In this document: piece by piece, positions 26,001 to 38,533 of the stretch
How positions within the stretch are numbered: position 1 is the first letter of the stretch
How the letters are laid out: the number at the start of each line of letters is the position of its first letter
Assembly: GCF_963675165.1 (NCBI RefSeq)
Contig: NC_087390.1
Coordinates: forward strand, 5,197,250 to 5,261,249
Direction of reading: 5' to 3'
Source of the DNA: Halichondria panicea
Lineage: Eukaryota; Porifera; Demospongiae; Suberitida; Halichondriidae
Length of the DNA stretch: 64,000 nt
Notes under the pieces: model-generated
The model's input: only the letters and a program-made list of their open reading frames with translations
Databases searched by the model: none
Told to the model about the DNA's origin: nothing
Program-made: the position numbers and the translations under genes

Positions 26001-29000
26001 ACACCTTTAATTGGAAAATTAACTTTCAATGAAGAGAAATTGCTTACATTCCAACATACGTAGCTATAATTATAGCTTCAATTCTGTTTCTTCAGAAAGT
26101 GTCTGACAGTCGACAGCCTCAGACTGAACCCTCTATATTCTCTGTTCCAATTCCAGAACTAGGAAAAAGCGCCAGTGCTTTCGTACAGGTGAAAATACTT
26201 AGTCAAGTATATACCAATTGTCCATTTATCTTTTAAGTGTGCAGCATGGTACCTATACCTACCAATGGGTTGTTATTGAGATGTTCAATTGTAATTATCT
26301 CACAATTAAGTACCCTATGGTTCATCATGTCTATATATCCGCTTTTAATCATACTAGTACATACACTATAGTTCAATCACTTGCCCCCCATTATTATTTA
26401 GATGCGAGCCGTGACTATTTTTGAAGGTAGCACCCTCATGCGCACTGGAAACTGGAGCCTACCGGAAACAGTCTCAATTTTTATCACCCCTCCCCCTGGC
26501 GACGTCTCCATCAATAGAGATAATATTGTCTTCACTGCTGTATTTTTTGGAAGCCAACTAAGACTAACCGTTAGCTTGGAGGTCGAGTGGACGAGTCCCA
26601 ATGTAACCTTGAGTAGTATCCAGCGGAAGAAGCGACAATCTGATGCCATGGAAACAATGTTTAGATTAGCTCTCGGAACTGAGCCGATCGAAATGTTTGG
26701 AGAAATACCAGTGGACACTGCTACGCAGACATTCGATGTAAGTGGAACCGAATTATTGCATGGCCTAAAACCTCTAGTTTACTTGGCATACCCACTCTAA
26801 CCTAATTTCTGCTATTATGGTCATAGATTCTGATTGTACTAGCTGTTAGCCTATAGCTAGTTTGAGCATCACTACGTATTTAAGGGCTTAGGTGATTTTT
26901 TGACTGAGTTGTTATGGTCTAATCAACTTCTGTCATGCACCTAATATTGTAGGGGAGCAGTGTCAGTGGTATGGTGGATGCTAACCTGTTCTTTGATAAT
27001 GAAGAAGATCCTACGAACTCAACACTGTATCTACAGGTAAGTTTAAAGATACCTGCATGCAGAAGTACCATAATTATAGCGATTATAATTATAACTAAAA
27101 GTAGATACAGTGAATCTACTGAACAAGGGTATGATTAACAGCTTCAGTTTTGACCTCTTTCAATCATCGTTTTTTCATATCATTGCCTGTGTTGTGTATA
27201 ATTATTACTGGAAAATAAATCTCATAATCATTTCGGACAGTCTTTTATCAAATTTTCCATTGTAAAAGCAAAGTATTCGACCCTTAACCTATTATCCACA
27301 ACATCATCTCCTTCTCTGTACCGGTATCCTGCAGATTCAGACCCAGACTCCCCTGTCCATGGATGGTGGTGCCTGGAGTGACCCAATCGCTATCAACGTG
27401 TCCAATGTCAACTTCGTACAACGTGCGTAGCACTATAATCATAGTACCTCTTGTGAAAAAATAATGTGTGATTATATTCTTTTGTGTGCTACCATAAATA
27501 ATTCCAGTAGCTCAAAGTAGCACTTTAATTGATTCCTCAAGCTATTGTTTTTCACATTTAAGAGACAGTTAAACTTCATTCTATGCTTTTAATTCAAGTG
27601 GCCTAGGTCTGAATGATACTAATGAAATTAAATTTGGCGTTAACTCTACAGCTGGCTTGTCTGTGGGTGCAGTGGTTGCAATCGCTGTTGCAATTCCATT
27701 CGTATTGATCCTAGTGTTACTGTTAGTGCTGATACTGGTTCCCGTGGGATTGATCATCAGGAGAAAGAAGAGATACCAATATGTTGTGAGTGTCACATAA
27801 CAACATAATTATTAACAACAGGAGATGAAGAATTGTTTGCATGTATGGATCAAAATATACATCAAAGCTAGCTTCGGGAGCTAAAAATCTCACTCCCTTT
27901 ATATACACATACAATTAATGCTAATTTGACCTAAGCTCTATGCCATGCTGTTATTGAAGCTACGAAGAAGAGTTAACCAATTCCCTCATTTTGTCTTTTC
28001 TCGAATGCAGACTGAAGATTTTACTGACAACAACATGATGAATCTGGCCAATGAGCAGAAAATGACTTCATTCTTTGCCGGGGAGATAGAGGGAAAAGAA
28101 CCACTACTGGATGAGTGGGAGGTGAGCATATGAAAACTGCCTGGGTATAGACTGCTCAATTTGCTACTTTTTCTCGTACACGTAACAGTGAGATTATTAA
28201 ACAAACGCTTATACTACACTCACAATTCAATTTCTGTGTGAAATGCGGCCCTTTACACACTGTGTATGCAAGTAACTTCGGTTAGCATAAATTACAACTT
28301 CTACATGTATACATGTAGTTCCTCAATTGACATAGTGACCCACATCATCTTTGCTATAGATTGACACTGGTGAGGTTATAGTGGAAGATCATCTCGGAGA
28401 GGGAGCCTTTGGTTTGGTGTTCAAGGGAGTTGTTCGTGGACCACTCAGAAACTCTAAACTCAGTCCAAAACTCAAGCAATCTATTGCCATTCCTGTAGCC
28501 ATCAAGTTGCTCAAAGGTGAGCTGAACCACTGTATATAATACTGAACTACGACGGCACAACGTATGTACATGTGTACGTGATTGCATAGAATAGTCTCGT
28601 TTTTGCTGATATAGTTTATATGACCAGTTTGTGAGCTAACTTTGAATATTGGAGCGTCTAGGTTATGAGTATACATACTAAAATGTGAGTGTTTTCACCT
28701 AAATTAACCCATACACCATTATCATTTAACCGCTGAATAATTTTCGACATGTACATCGATCATTTCACTATAATTATAATTATAGTTTATTTTTCATGCA
28801 GACACTGCTTCACGTAAAGAGAGGAAGGACTTTCTTGATGAGATTGAGACAATGAAGAAGATATCAGACGGTTTCAATCCTCATGTAGTGAACATGGTTG
28901 GCTGTGTGACCCTACAGGAGCCGCTGTGCCTCATTACTGAGTTCGTACCTCACGGAGATCTCCTGGACTACCTCAGGAACCAACGAAAGAAGGTGAGTAG

Positions 29001-29815
29001 GAGTTACTTTTTGCTACGTAGGTTTTTCAGACCCTGCTATTGCATCTAAATTAATGAGGAGACTGGTTAATTTTTGATCAATATAATTATGCATGCCTAC
29101 ATACTTTAGGCTGCTTCCAAGAGGAGAAGTGATTATATTCTGCGTCAGGAACTCGAAAACCAAAAGAAAGCTTACGATGAACTCAGACGCAAAGTGGAGA
29201 TACTCCAATCAGGCCAGGAGGATGACCCCTCTCGCTCAACCGGGGGCAGTGGCTATGCCGAGATCGTGCAGCTGAGGGATATGGAGCAACTGGGGGAGCT
29301 TTCGAAAAACCAAATGATGGAAAGTCAGGGAGTGGAAGGAATAAGAAATCAGGTACGTATTAATTTTGCCTTTATAGCCATTAAAATGTCATAACTTGTG
29401 CGCAGTGAATCTATATCTCTCTAGTATCCTGATTGAGTGTCTTCTTTACATGAACAAAATATATTAAAAATGGCTGAAATGCTATTTTCTTTGGCCATTA
29501 GTATTTTCTCATGAGTGGTATTGAGCATTATGTTATTTTCATGCAGGTCATACAAGAAGAGGAGGCTGGTCTGCATACTATTGTGGAGGAGAACACTTTT
29601 GCCGATAACGACTCTGACGGGATGCCTTCTTCTCCTGCCCCTTACCTGGTGAGTGTTTCCACAAATCATTGCATGCCTACACACATTACAGAAAACAAAC
29701 TGGAATCCACTTTAACCATTATTTATCGGATAGAGTCTTCTTCTCAGTATTATAATGTATAATTATGCCTCGAGGCGTAGCCGCACGAGGGATACGGTAA
29801 AGCTGACTGTGTGTG

Positions 29816-29862
<47 letters not shown>

Positions 29863-32800
29863 GTGTGTATTCCAGCTATAACTGCTCAACGGTTGCAATG
29901 CGACGAAAACTAACAGCTTCTATAGGCTTCTAGCCACGTTCTCTTGGATTTTGATTCGTGGATTAGCAAACTAAAGCTTCTTTCTCGAGTTATGGCTAGT
30001 TTGACTCACATTGAAGGCTGTTGCAGTCTCTTCAGAATCTTTCATAGCATCATCTGTCCGCACAAACTTTCTATTCAACATATGAGTTAGCCTTGCACTA
30101 AAGCGCTAGCTTTTTGTTAGCTACAATACTCAGAAAATATCTGTTAAAACAGCTAGCTAGCAGTAGCCATTTGTGAAATTGATCTCTTTGGACACACCCT
30201 TTAATTATTCCTGTGGATGTAATGCGCATGCGCGCTCATTCCCCATGATATCCAAGATCCAGATCCAGATTCTCCTGGCAGAATCATCTTTGTCTTGAGG
30301 GCCTGGTAAGCCACAAAACACTACCATATAACAATATAGATAACAATATGCATGTACACAGGTCTTTTCTTCTTAGATATTATATACACTGAACTACAGA
30401 TCCTGGAAGAATCAATTTTCTTCTTTCTTGAGGTCCTGGTAAGCCACATAATACAATAAATAACAACAATAGATGCATGTAAATAAGTCTTTTCTTCTCA
30501 GTGACTTTATATAGATAAGCTAACTTTAATATAAAATTCATTATAGATAACACTCTAATACTTTTGAGCGAAAGCAAAAACATGGCGAGAGGCATTAGCA
30601 CAGCGCCAGCTTGAACACTAGTTATATCAGTAAATTGCCTACAAATATTTGGCTTACAAATATTTACGGCACAAATGTATGTGTGCAAAAAACATATTGT
30701 ATTAGAACGTTAGTGGTCCTTCTGTACACTATACCCTCCCTACATCTTCCCTTCATCCTCACCTCAGGAAGCCAGCAATGAGTACTCTCACCTTGACCCC
30801 CCCCAGAAGGGAGTGGAGGCAACCAACGAGAAACAGGATGAGGAGGAAGACCCGTACATGGAACTAGGGGAGCTGGAGGCTAACGACCTCATGCAGTTTG
30901 CCTACCAGATCGCCACTGGAATGGTGAGAGATAGTTGAGTTAAAACGGCTGGGCTTCCATATGTATATGTCGTCACCACTTAAGTTATGGGTAAAATCAA
31001 ACTCCTTGTCAGGTTCCGTTGCATGCATAGCATACCTTAACACGCAACTGTAATGAATGTGCCCTAGCTGCATGCATGCATGCATGCATGGTATATTACA
31101 TGTGAATCTTCAACTCACAATTTAACGTACGAGCACAGTGGAAAATGTTTCGGGATTCTTATCAATTCCTTTCTCTCGATATACACATGCAGGAATATCT
31201 TGCCAGTCTAAACATAGTGCATCGCGACCTGGCCTGTCGTAACATCCTGGTTGGTGAGGACAAGAATCTTAAGATCACTGACTTTGGTCTCTCCCGAGAG
31301 GTAGAGGAAGTGTACGTGAAGAAGACACGAGGTCGCCTGCCCCTCAAGTGGATGGCTCTTGAATCTATCAATGAAAGAGAGTTCTCCACCTCCTCTGATG
31401 TGTGGTCCTTTGGAGTGGTCCTTTGGGAGATTGGAACACTGGGTAAGTACAGTTTATTTCCTTGCCAATTTGCCAGCATCTATATATCTAGCGTGTCAGT
31501 GGAACAACCTGCATGTATACCAACGTTAGCACGTACGTATATAGTGGCACACTGTATGTCTTTGATATTTGGGCATAAATCCAAACTCTTTTAGCGTTTT
31601 TATACTGTGGTCGCAATGTACAAAAGTGTTTGCCTTATCTAAAGACAACACGATCAAAATTAATGTCTACATGATTAATGCCTATATAGTACCACTCTTA
31701 TTTGAAAGCACCGCCAAATGCATATAAGTTGAGCTTGTATTCACTAAATGCACTGACTCATTACTGTAGGTGGCTTCCCCTACCCAACCATCAGCAACAC
31801 TGATCTCCTCATGATGCTAAAGCAAGGCTATCGTCTCGAAAAGCCAGACAACTGCGCCCCTCAAGTGTGAGTTATATACAAGTAACGTAACGCATGAAGT
31901 AGTGCAACTGCCACCTATAAAATGAAAGCACCGCAGGTGCTGATGCCTCGGTGAAGATGCCAAAGCTACATAACATAAAGCTACTAATAATTTTGCTGCA
32001 TGCAAAAACTCACAGAATGGGTAATGATCGACCATTATTATTGTTAAAAACGATCTATGCCAAAAGTTCAAGTCTAAAATTAATGGCTGCATTAGCAGAG
32101 CCTTGCAGCTCTCTTCTCACTCTTGCAGCTACCAATAGCTAGCGTTTTAGTGCAGAGCTAACTACTAAGTAGAGTAGCAACACTCGGTAAACAAGTTTGG
32201 CTACGTGCTCTTCTGAAAAAACTGCAATGGCATTCCAAGTAAGCAAAACTAGGTATAACTCGAGAACAAAGCATTATTTTGCAAATCCACGAATTAAAAT
32301 CCAAGTAAACATGACTAGAAGCCTATAGAAACTCTTACTTGCACTTGATTCATCCTTGAGCAGCTGTAGCAGTCTACACAGACAGACAGACAGACAGACA
32401 CACAAACACACTACCGTATACCTCACTTGCGCATGCGCACCGAGGCATAATAATCGATGTGGCTATAGAACATGCTAGAACATACATCAATAGATTATGC
32501 TATACCATTGAATTGTGTACACTGCAATCACTTTTTGTTTGTACAAGTAGCAATATCATAAACAACTATAATTATGTGCAATTCTCGTATCCTATAGATA
32601 TTACTATTAGGAACTCTCTGCACATACAGGTATGAAGTGATGCTTGAGTGCTGGAACGAGCATCCTATCGATCGTCCCACCTTCACAAAATTGCGCAGCA
32701 AGTTCAGCGATATGCTCCTAGCAACCACAAGTGATACGTACATGATCCTCGAAGTTGATGACCAGAAGGTCTACTACACGGTGGCAGATGATGATGAAAA

Positions 32801-33380
32801 AAGAGAAAGAAGTGATAGCAGCAGTTCTTCAGATAGTGACTCGAGTATCAAGAAATCGAAAAGCAAGGAGATTAAAAAGCCAGTGTGGTCAAAGCCAGTC
32901 AATCCTTATGTTGATACACCTGCCAGTCGATTGGAGCCAATTACTGAGTACGCTCAGGACGATGATAATGTGGTGACCGTCGAACAACACGATACTTCTT
33001 CTTCGGACGAGGACGAATATGACAGAAGGGGAATTGAGAGTGCATATGTGGATCAACCTGCAATGCGTTCCGTTCCAAATATGTCAGATTCTAATTCCAA
33101 TGAACCTCAAAATGGGCATGTTTTAAGTTCCGAGGATGGTGATCGCCATATGAGTACCGGAGTCCCGATTTCTCTGCTCACTGACAATAAACCCACCCAG
33201 CACACGCCGGTCACACACCACAGCAAGTCAAACCCCTACGTTGATTCCCCAGGCACTGGACAGCTGTTGCCTGACCCGCCGAAATACGAGAATGAGATTG
33301 TTATCGATTCTTCTCGAATGAAACCTCTGAGTGAGGAGTTGGGCCTAATGGATGGTGGGGACACTGGTACCGTACTATAA
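17046..33380 (+). CDS. Gene C: FN3 receptor tyrosine kinase with split kinase domain
   Basis: Exons: 17046-17271, 18213-18304, 18490-18534, 19770-19916, 20055-20129, 20352-20441, 20635-20686, 20801-20988, 21244-21370, 23153-23263, 23340-23425, 23524-23631, 23897-23963, 24168-24472, 24894-25271, 25555-25691, 25809-25971, 26096-26188, 26402-26737, 26953-27036, 27335-27422, 27652-27785, 28011-28121, 28360-28516, 28802-28992, 29110-29352, 29547-29648, 30768-30923, 31193-31442, 31770-31866, 32630-33380. Frames join for about 1729 residues. The order is: signal peptide, S/G/T-rich linker, Cys-rich region, about six FN3 domains, a TM near residue 1005-1030 followed by RRKKR, kinase from about residue 1081 ([43 protein letters not shown]) with an insert of about 150 residues, and an acidic Tyr-rich tail ending TGTVL. 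All catalytic motifs are intact, so an active receptor kinase is expected. RKKR at 26624-26635 is a candidate furin site. The ligand is unknown. Confidence 0.92.
27652..27785 (+). other. Gene C transmembrane exon
   Basis: This phase-1 exon encodes a long hydrophobic run ([20 protein letters not shown], followed by [15 protein letters not shown]) ended by the stop-transfer cluster RRKKRYQY. This fixes gene C as a type I single-pass receptor with its kinase inside the cell. Confidence 0.93.
29763..30125 (+). repeat. Interspersed repeat in gene C intron, copy 1 (contains CTGT microsatellite)
   Basis: It begins near AATTATGCCTCGAGGCG, with a GATACGGTA motif and then a (GTCT)n tract at about 29815-29865. 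The following sequence matches 32108-32455 in reverse orientation (shared GCTTCTAG, TTGGATTTT, CACTAAA blocks). Non-coding; probably a MITE or SINE family. Confidence 0.6.
31919..32081 (+). repeat. Interspersed repeat, copy 1 (also at 46773-46970)
   Basis: AAAATGAAAGCACCGCAGGT, then GTGCTGATGCC, TTTTGCTGCATGCA and GCCAAAAGTTCAAGTCTAAA, in the same order as at 46773-46970. It lies in the intron before the last exon of gene C. Confidence 0.6.
32108..32455 (-). repeat. Interspersed repeat in gene C intron, copy 2, inverted
   Basis: This is the reverse-orientation partner of 29763-30125. It contains a CAGA tract (about 32377-32400), then a TACCGTATACCTC motif and CGAGGCATAATAAT at its end. The two copies flank the C-lobe kinase exons. 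Confidence 0.6.
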
Positions 33381-33961
33381 ACTAATTTGGATTCAAAAAC
33401 TGATGAACTATAAGTCAAACTTTACTCATTTTAAACAAATTTTGTATTGATATCTTACTGCTGCGCTATGTAATAAAACATTTAGAAGTTTACTTTCACT
33501 GTATCCCTATTGCATCTATAATATATTATCTTGGTTAGTCTAATCTGGTGAGAAAGCAATATCGTGCATACAGTAAACACATAATTGCATTCTGCTATGT
33601 AGATTTAGTGGGAATGGATTAATACACAACTCAAGAGAGAGAGCACCGTCTGATTATATAGACTACATCTCTATAGTTACGTATCTCTAACAAAAGTCAC
33701 AGTTATTAAATTCTACATAATTATGCATGTGTGTATATGTATGATGTGATTGAATAAAGGCAACCACTATATAAAGTACATTAAAATAACAGTTTATATA
33801 GAATCTACATACTGATGGCTCCATAACAATCTCAAAGTAACAAATACTCATTACATGCATAAATAGGTGGCAGTGATGATTGTGTGCAACTCTCAGTATC
33901 TGCTTTTCTTAATTCGTATACAACATTAACTTGACTTCGCTCATAATTATTGCAAGGAAAT
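33381..33961. other. Gene C 3' UTR and spacer before E1
   Basis: An AATAAA at 33472-33477, 92 bases after the gene C stop, is a likely polyadenylation signal. Nothing else coding is seen before the E1 start codon. Confidence 0.5.
33472..33477 (+). terminator. Likely polyadenylation signal of gene C
   Basis: AATAAA lies 92 bases downstream of the stop codon, in AT-rich sequence. Confidence 0.5.
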
Positions 33962-35988
33962 ATGAAAGGAAACCAATCATATGGAGTATCACCAAATAAA
34001 GGTAGAAATGAACAACGTGCACAAGAAGGCATTTATGATGAAGTCGAGATGCCAGAGCTTCACACGTATAAGAAGACATCTAAAAGTGAACATGTACAAA
34101 GCTCTCGCCAAGAAAAATGGCACTGTGGACACAATGTGCTTTGGGGGATAATGGCAACTATCGTGGTGGTGCTGATTGCCATTCTTGCATCCATTACTCT
34201 GATTGTAGCATCAATGGACTTTCAAGCCCTCAGGGACTTTCAAGGTAAGTCATTTGGAGTAAAATGAATGGATGTAATTGATGCAGTGCTGCAGTTGCAT
34301 GCCCCGAGCTACATGAAGTCGAGAATGGATCAACCACTATCACTCCTGGTCTAGTACATCGTGGGATTGGATCAAAAGTGGATTACTCGTGCGACCAAGG
34401 CTATGTTCTTGTCGGAATTGCCACAAGGCATTGTGTTTACCGATACTACACGGAAATGTTAGGATTTTGGAATGGCAGTGCTCCGTCCTGTCGAGGTAAG
34501 GTGCTTGTCATTATTATATATATATCCCAACACAAAATTATACAGTACGATGCCCACTACTGGACCCAGTGGATCATGGAAGCATGATCCTTAGCTCAAG
34601 GAACATTGCCCCTGTGATTGCAACGTACTCTTGTCAGAATGGTTATCTCCTCATCGGCCCTAAGCAGAGAGAATGTGTATACTCCAGTGGCAAGGAAATT
34701 GGACAATGGAGTGGAATCATGCCATCATGTAAGTTTACAGTCGGTGTTGCAACCATCATTGGATGCTGCATGTGCATGAATGCATAGTTTATGGTGTTGA
34801 TGCATATGCATGCAGTCACTCCATTCATATAGGTCGGATTGGGAGCTTAATTGACTGCAACCAGTCAAATTGCAGGCTCACGACTGTTGATTGCCGCTAT
34901 CGTCAAGGTTACTGTAGCATTAGCTGCAATAGTTCAATGCCTTTTTCCTGTCACCAGGCATCTTTTGATTGTCCACAGAGAGGAAGTGGTTGCTACATAA
35001 ACTGTACGAGTGAATATCAATATGAATGTCTCGGGACTAATACACTATGTGGAGAAAGTGGTGACTGCATTGTCGATTGCCTTGGTCGCTATTCTTGCCA
35101 ATACTCCAACTTTTCCTGTTCTATAAATGGACAGTCTAGAATGAACTGTGCTGGTCAGCAAGCATGTCAATATTCACGATTTACTTGCTCTGAAGGTAAG
35201 CAAGCACTAGTTATCTTTACATGTTATGTGACTGTGATGTAATCTAGGTAAAAATATACACAGGTTATTCTGGAAAGAGCAGCCTAGTACACTGTAGTGG
35301 TTCATCTTCATGTAATAGTGCTACTTTGAGTAACACTCAACAAATAAAGTGCAGTGGCTCTTCGTCATGTTACTATGCCAGTTTGAGTAACGCTCACCAA
35401 CTGGAGTGCAGTGGCTTTTTTTCATGTTACTATGCCGGTTTGCTAAATGCTGAAGAATTGCTAAATTGCAGTGGATCATCATCATGCCAAAGTGTGAATA
35501 ACATTTCTACAGAACAACTACATTGCAGCGGTAATTCCGCTTGTATTAACAGCAGAGGAGATCTGAGTGCTACTTCAATGAACTGCAGTGGATCATCATC
35601 ATGCAGAAGCTCAACGTTCGAAATTGGCCAGGTGAATTGCAATGGGGCATCATCATGTTCATCAAGTACAATAAACTGTCCTTCAAATAGCATGGCATGC
35701 GATGTGAGCTGTTCTGGTATCAACTCATGTCAATCTTTAAACATTTATTGCCCTAACGACGCAGACTGCAATGTACATTGCAACAACAGAGGATCATGTA
35801 ACAATGCTCGCATATATTGTCCAACTGGAAACTACTTCTGCAATATACATTGTTCTAATCCACTGTCCTGTGCGAGCTTGCAAATCACCAACTCACAAAA
35901 CGTCAACCTACGTTGCTGTGGAGATCGGTCATGTGTTGGGGCAAACGTGTCACCAACGAGCACAACGAACTGTATATACACTATATAA
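33962..35988 (+). CDS. Gene E1: type II membrane protein with two CCP domains and Cys-repeat ectodomain
   Basis: Exons: 33962-34244, 34295-34495, 34546-34728, 34833-35195, 35264-35988, all phase-1 junctions, 584 residues. There is no N-terminal signal peptide. About 60 cytosolic residues with EGIYDEVEMPELHTYKK precede one TM (WGIMATIVVVLIAILASITL), so the C-terminus should be outside the cell. Exons 2 and 3 each encode a CCP/sushi domain with four cysteines and the closing W..G...P.C pattern. Exon 4 is a Cys-rich region (DCRYRQGYCSISC). Exon 5 is a run of roughly 19-residue units around CSGSSSC, which may fold as a disulfide-stapled solenoid (inference). IYDEV is a plausible phosphotyrosine SH2 site. 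E2 is its tandem copy. Function unknown; a recognition or adhesion receptor is likely. Confidence 0.85.
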
Positions 35989-38533
35989 ATACCACGTAGG
36001 TTATTAGATACCGGACTGAAACTGAAACAATAGTTGTAGAGGTATTCGTTATATATAGAACATATAGATCTATCATCATTGATTTTCGTGACTGTGTTAC
36101 GGAACATAAATGTGACACCCACTTTTATTTGATTAAGTAGATGAACCAACAGCTTATCATGACTCATGAGATGCTATAATTGATTGAGTAAGGTGTGGCT
36201 AATATGAGACTAGTATCGATACCGTATAGCGCTTTATTTTGCTGAAGAGCTAATAAACTAAACATTTTGCGGATTGTAGTTTTGAGGATAGAGGTTCAAA
36301 TAAGCACATCCGTACAGTACAGAGGCGGAAATAAACAATGATTCGAGGCGCTAAAATATCGAGGTTCCAGGTTATCCCGCTCATACATTTTACTAAGCCT
36401 CTTCTCTCGACAGCAGACAAATCGCCGATTGCACAATATCTCATTTCTATCTGGTGATGCAAAACGGTTTTACGCCATGGTGATACCACCACTTTGTAGT
36501 GGTTACATTCTCAGTATACTAGGACACTCCTCTGACCTTGGGAGAGCAGGTGTTTTTTTTTTAACCAACGATTAGGGCTTGATAAATTATAATTGGAATA
36601 ATTTAGGGCGAATTAGGAGCCCATTTTTGGTAAAGATCATTACATTAGATTTTGCATAATGACGTGCTCATGGCAAAAATGGCTAAAGGTAATGCGTCTT
36701 AATTTTGTCTGTGTCACATCTCGTAGGCACAAATAAACAGGCACAAGTAAACAGGGCCTATCTTACGCCCGGAAAGCTATGGTCTATTTGAAAGATGATA
36801 AAAACAATAGACTAGTCTAGCTAAATTAACACACCGCCCCTTCAAAAGAAAGTACACTCGCTCCAAGAAGAAGGGAACAATTCCAGTCACTATTAGAAAA
36901 ATAGCGGTAGATCATTCTCTATGAGAACAAAACCTGAAATGCGAAATTTCTCATACAAATTTCAAAAAGGCTAGTATAGCATTGTATCAATAATTTTAGG
37001 TGAGCATATGAAACTCCTAGGCACGTGACAGCAGGCTAGCTAGTACCATCAATATGAGTATAGGAAATGTATATAGGCATAACTCGGTCCGAGCATGTGC
37101 ATGCATAAAGTGTAGTCATACAATTGCAGGTTTGTATTCTGAGATTCTGAAACAGAGCAGCACATGCACCTGCAAAGGGATTGCGGGGGTGGGGGCAATG
37201 AGTACATGACAAATAATATTGTTTAGGTTATGCGAAAGAAAACAGCTAGACTGTCTATATTAAAACCAAATGATTATTACACGAGCAGATAGTAGTCAAA
37301 ACATTTGCGACATCCGAGAGTACTACTGTAGTTTTCCTTACATTTTCCACAGTCCACGGTTCATTGAGTCCACACAACGCTGGCTAAAATTATGCTCGGT
37401 GATAATTAAATCGTCAAATATGCGAACAATAATAATTATGGGTCCTATAGTGGGGACTTGTTGCCCATGCACCTTTTGCTCACCCAACCCAACAGGAGAT
37501 GTCTCATGTAATCAATCACGCATGTGAAGTTCACAAATAAAATCACCCAGTATACTAATAAACCATAATATAATTATCGCATCTTCTCACAATAGAGATG
37601 AATATAAATAATCACATTCTACCATCTCACTGTCTTGTATATCCAAACGTAGGGAATTTCTTCCTCTTTGTGAATAATGTGAAATTCTGTTGCTTACCTA
37701 CTATAGCTTTCCATTGAGGCAGTATACCCAAACTTTCCCGAATTTGTATATCACTAAGTTTACAGTGTTTAAATGAACAGCATACATAATAAGAGTACAA
37801 AAAGAAACTATTATAATTATTCAAAGAGGTCCACAATTGCTTATAGGCTGCCACCAGCTTTTAACTAAAATGACATCTGTATAATTATATTCATCTTACA
37901 ATTAATGTGCACTTATAATAAATGCTTTACCATGCACAGTATAGCCTCGGATATAAATAGTTTACTTTCACTATCGATATTGCAATGAAGTGCATCTGTT
38001 TTGGCTAATTTAATGCCCAATAGTGGGGTAAATTTAATATGGTGAAGGAACTGAACTGTACCATCTGCCAAGAAAACAGTGTTTCAGAATGTGCAAACAA
38101 ACAACATGTGGTATAGGACATGCACGGCATACAGTAATAGTCAGAGTACATACATATACGGATGCGAGAATATAACTCTGTCTGGTATTACATAATTATA
38201 GCATCATCTAGACTATAATAATGTATAATTAGAAAGTGCATGAAATAACATTAATTTTATGTAGTCATTGCGACTCTCCACTCCCTCTAACGTCATGGAA
38301 ATGTTAGCAAATTACATAGCTATATTTAAAACCTCATTAGACATATAACGTCAGGACTCCCAACCCCCTTCCTCCAAATGTGCTGAGATTATAAACACAC
38401 TCTTAATTATGGACATGGAGGTGTGTTCTTCTTATAGCTATTATAAAAAGTGCATGACAATGATTTAATTAGTGCAGTTTCAAGATCAGTTTTTTCTTAT
38501 GCACTTAATTGACTTGACTAACAGCTAAAAGAC
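35989..38533. other. Spacer between E1 and E2
   Basis: About 2.5 kb with no recognisable gene. The part near 37100-37500 is similar to 41010-41400 downstream of E2 (shared GACTTGTTGCCCATGCACCT and AACAATAATAATTATG), so the duplication unit includes 3' flanking DNA. The TACCGTATAGCGCTTTATTTT sequence near 36221 resembles a decayed end of the 59936-60166 MITE family. Confidence 0.5.

Larger units (their letters stand above)
28360..32720 (+). other. Gene C tyrosine kinase domain with long insert
   Basis: Eight exons and the start of the last one encode the kinase. The N-lobe has [15 protein letters not shown] and an alpha-C glutamate in [11 protein letters not shown]. The catalytic loop is HRDLACRN, the magnesium loop DFGL, and the activation segment [19 protein letters not shown]. 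Exons 29110-29352, 29547-29648 and most of 30768-30923 form an insert between helices D and E with several tyrosines ([24 protein letters not shown]), the position used for adaptor docking in PDGFR/VEGFR-type kinases. Confidence 0.9.

Noticed and set aside
29815-29870. Regular short repeats as a CRISPR array
   Set aside because: These are simple GTCT microsatellite units with no spacers, in an animal genome.
30282-30438. Two similar exon-like pieces with GTAAGC donors in the kinase-insert intron (30282-30305 and 30410-30438)
   Set aside because: They look like a duplicated small repeat; lengths (24 and 29) do not both preserve phase and no paralogue supports them.
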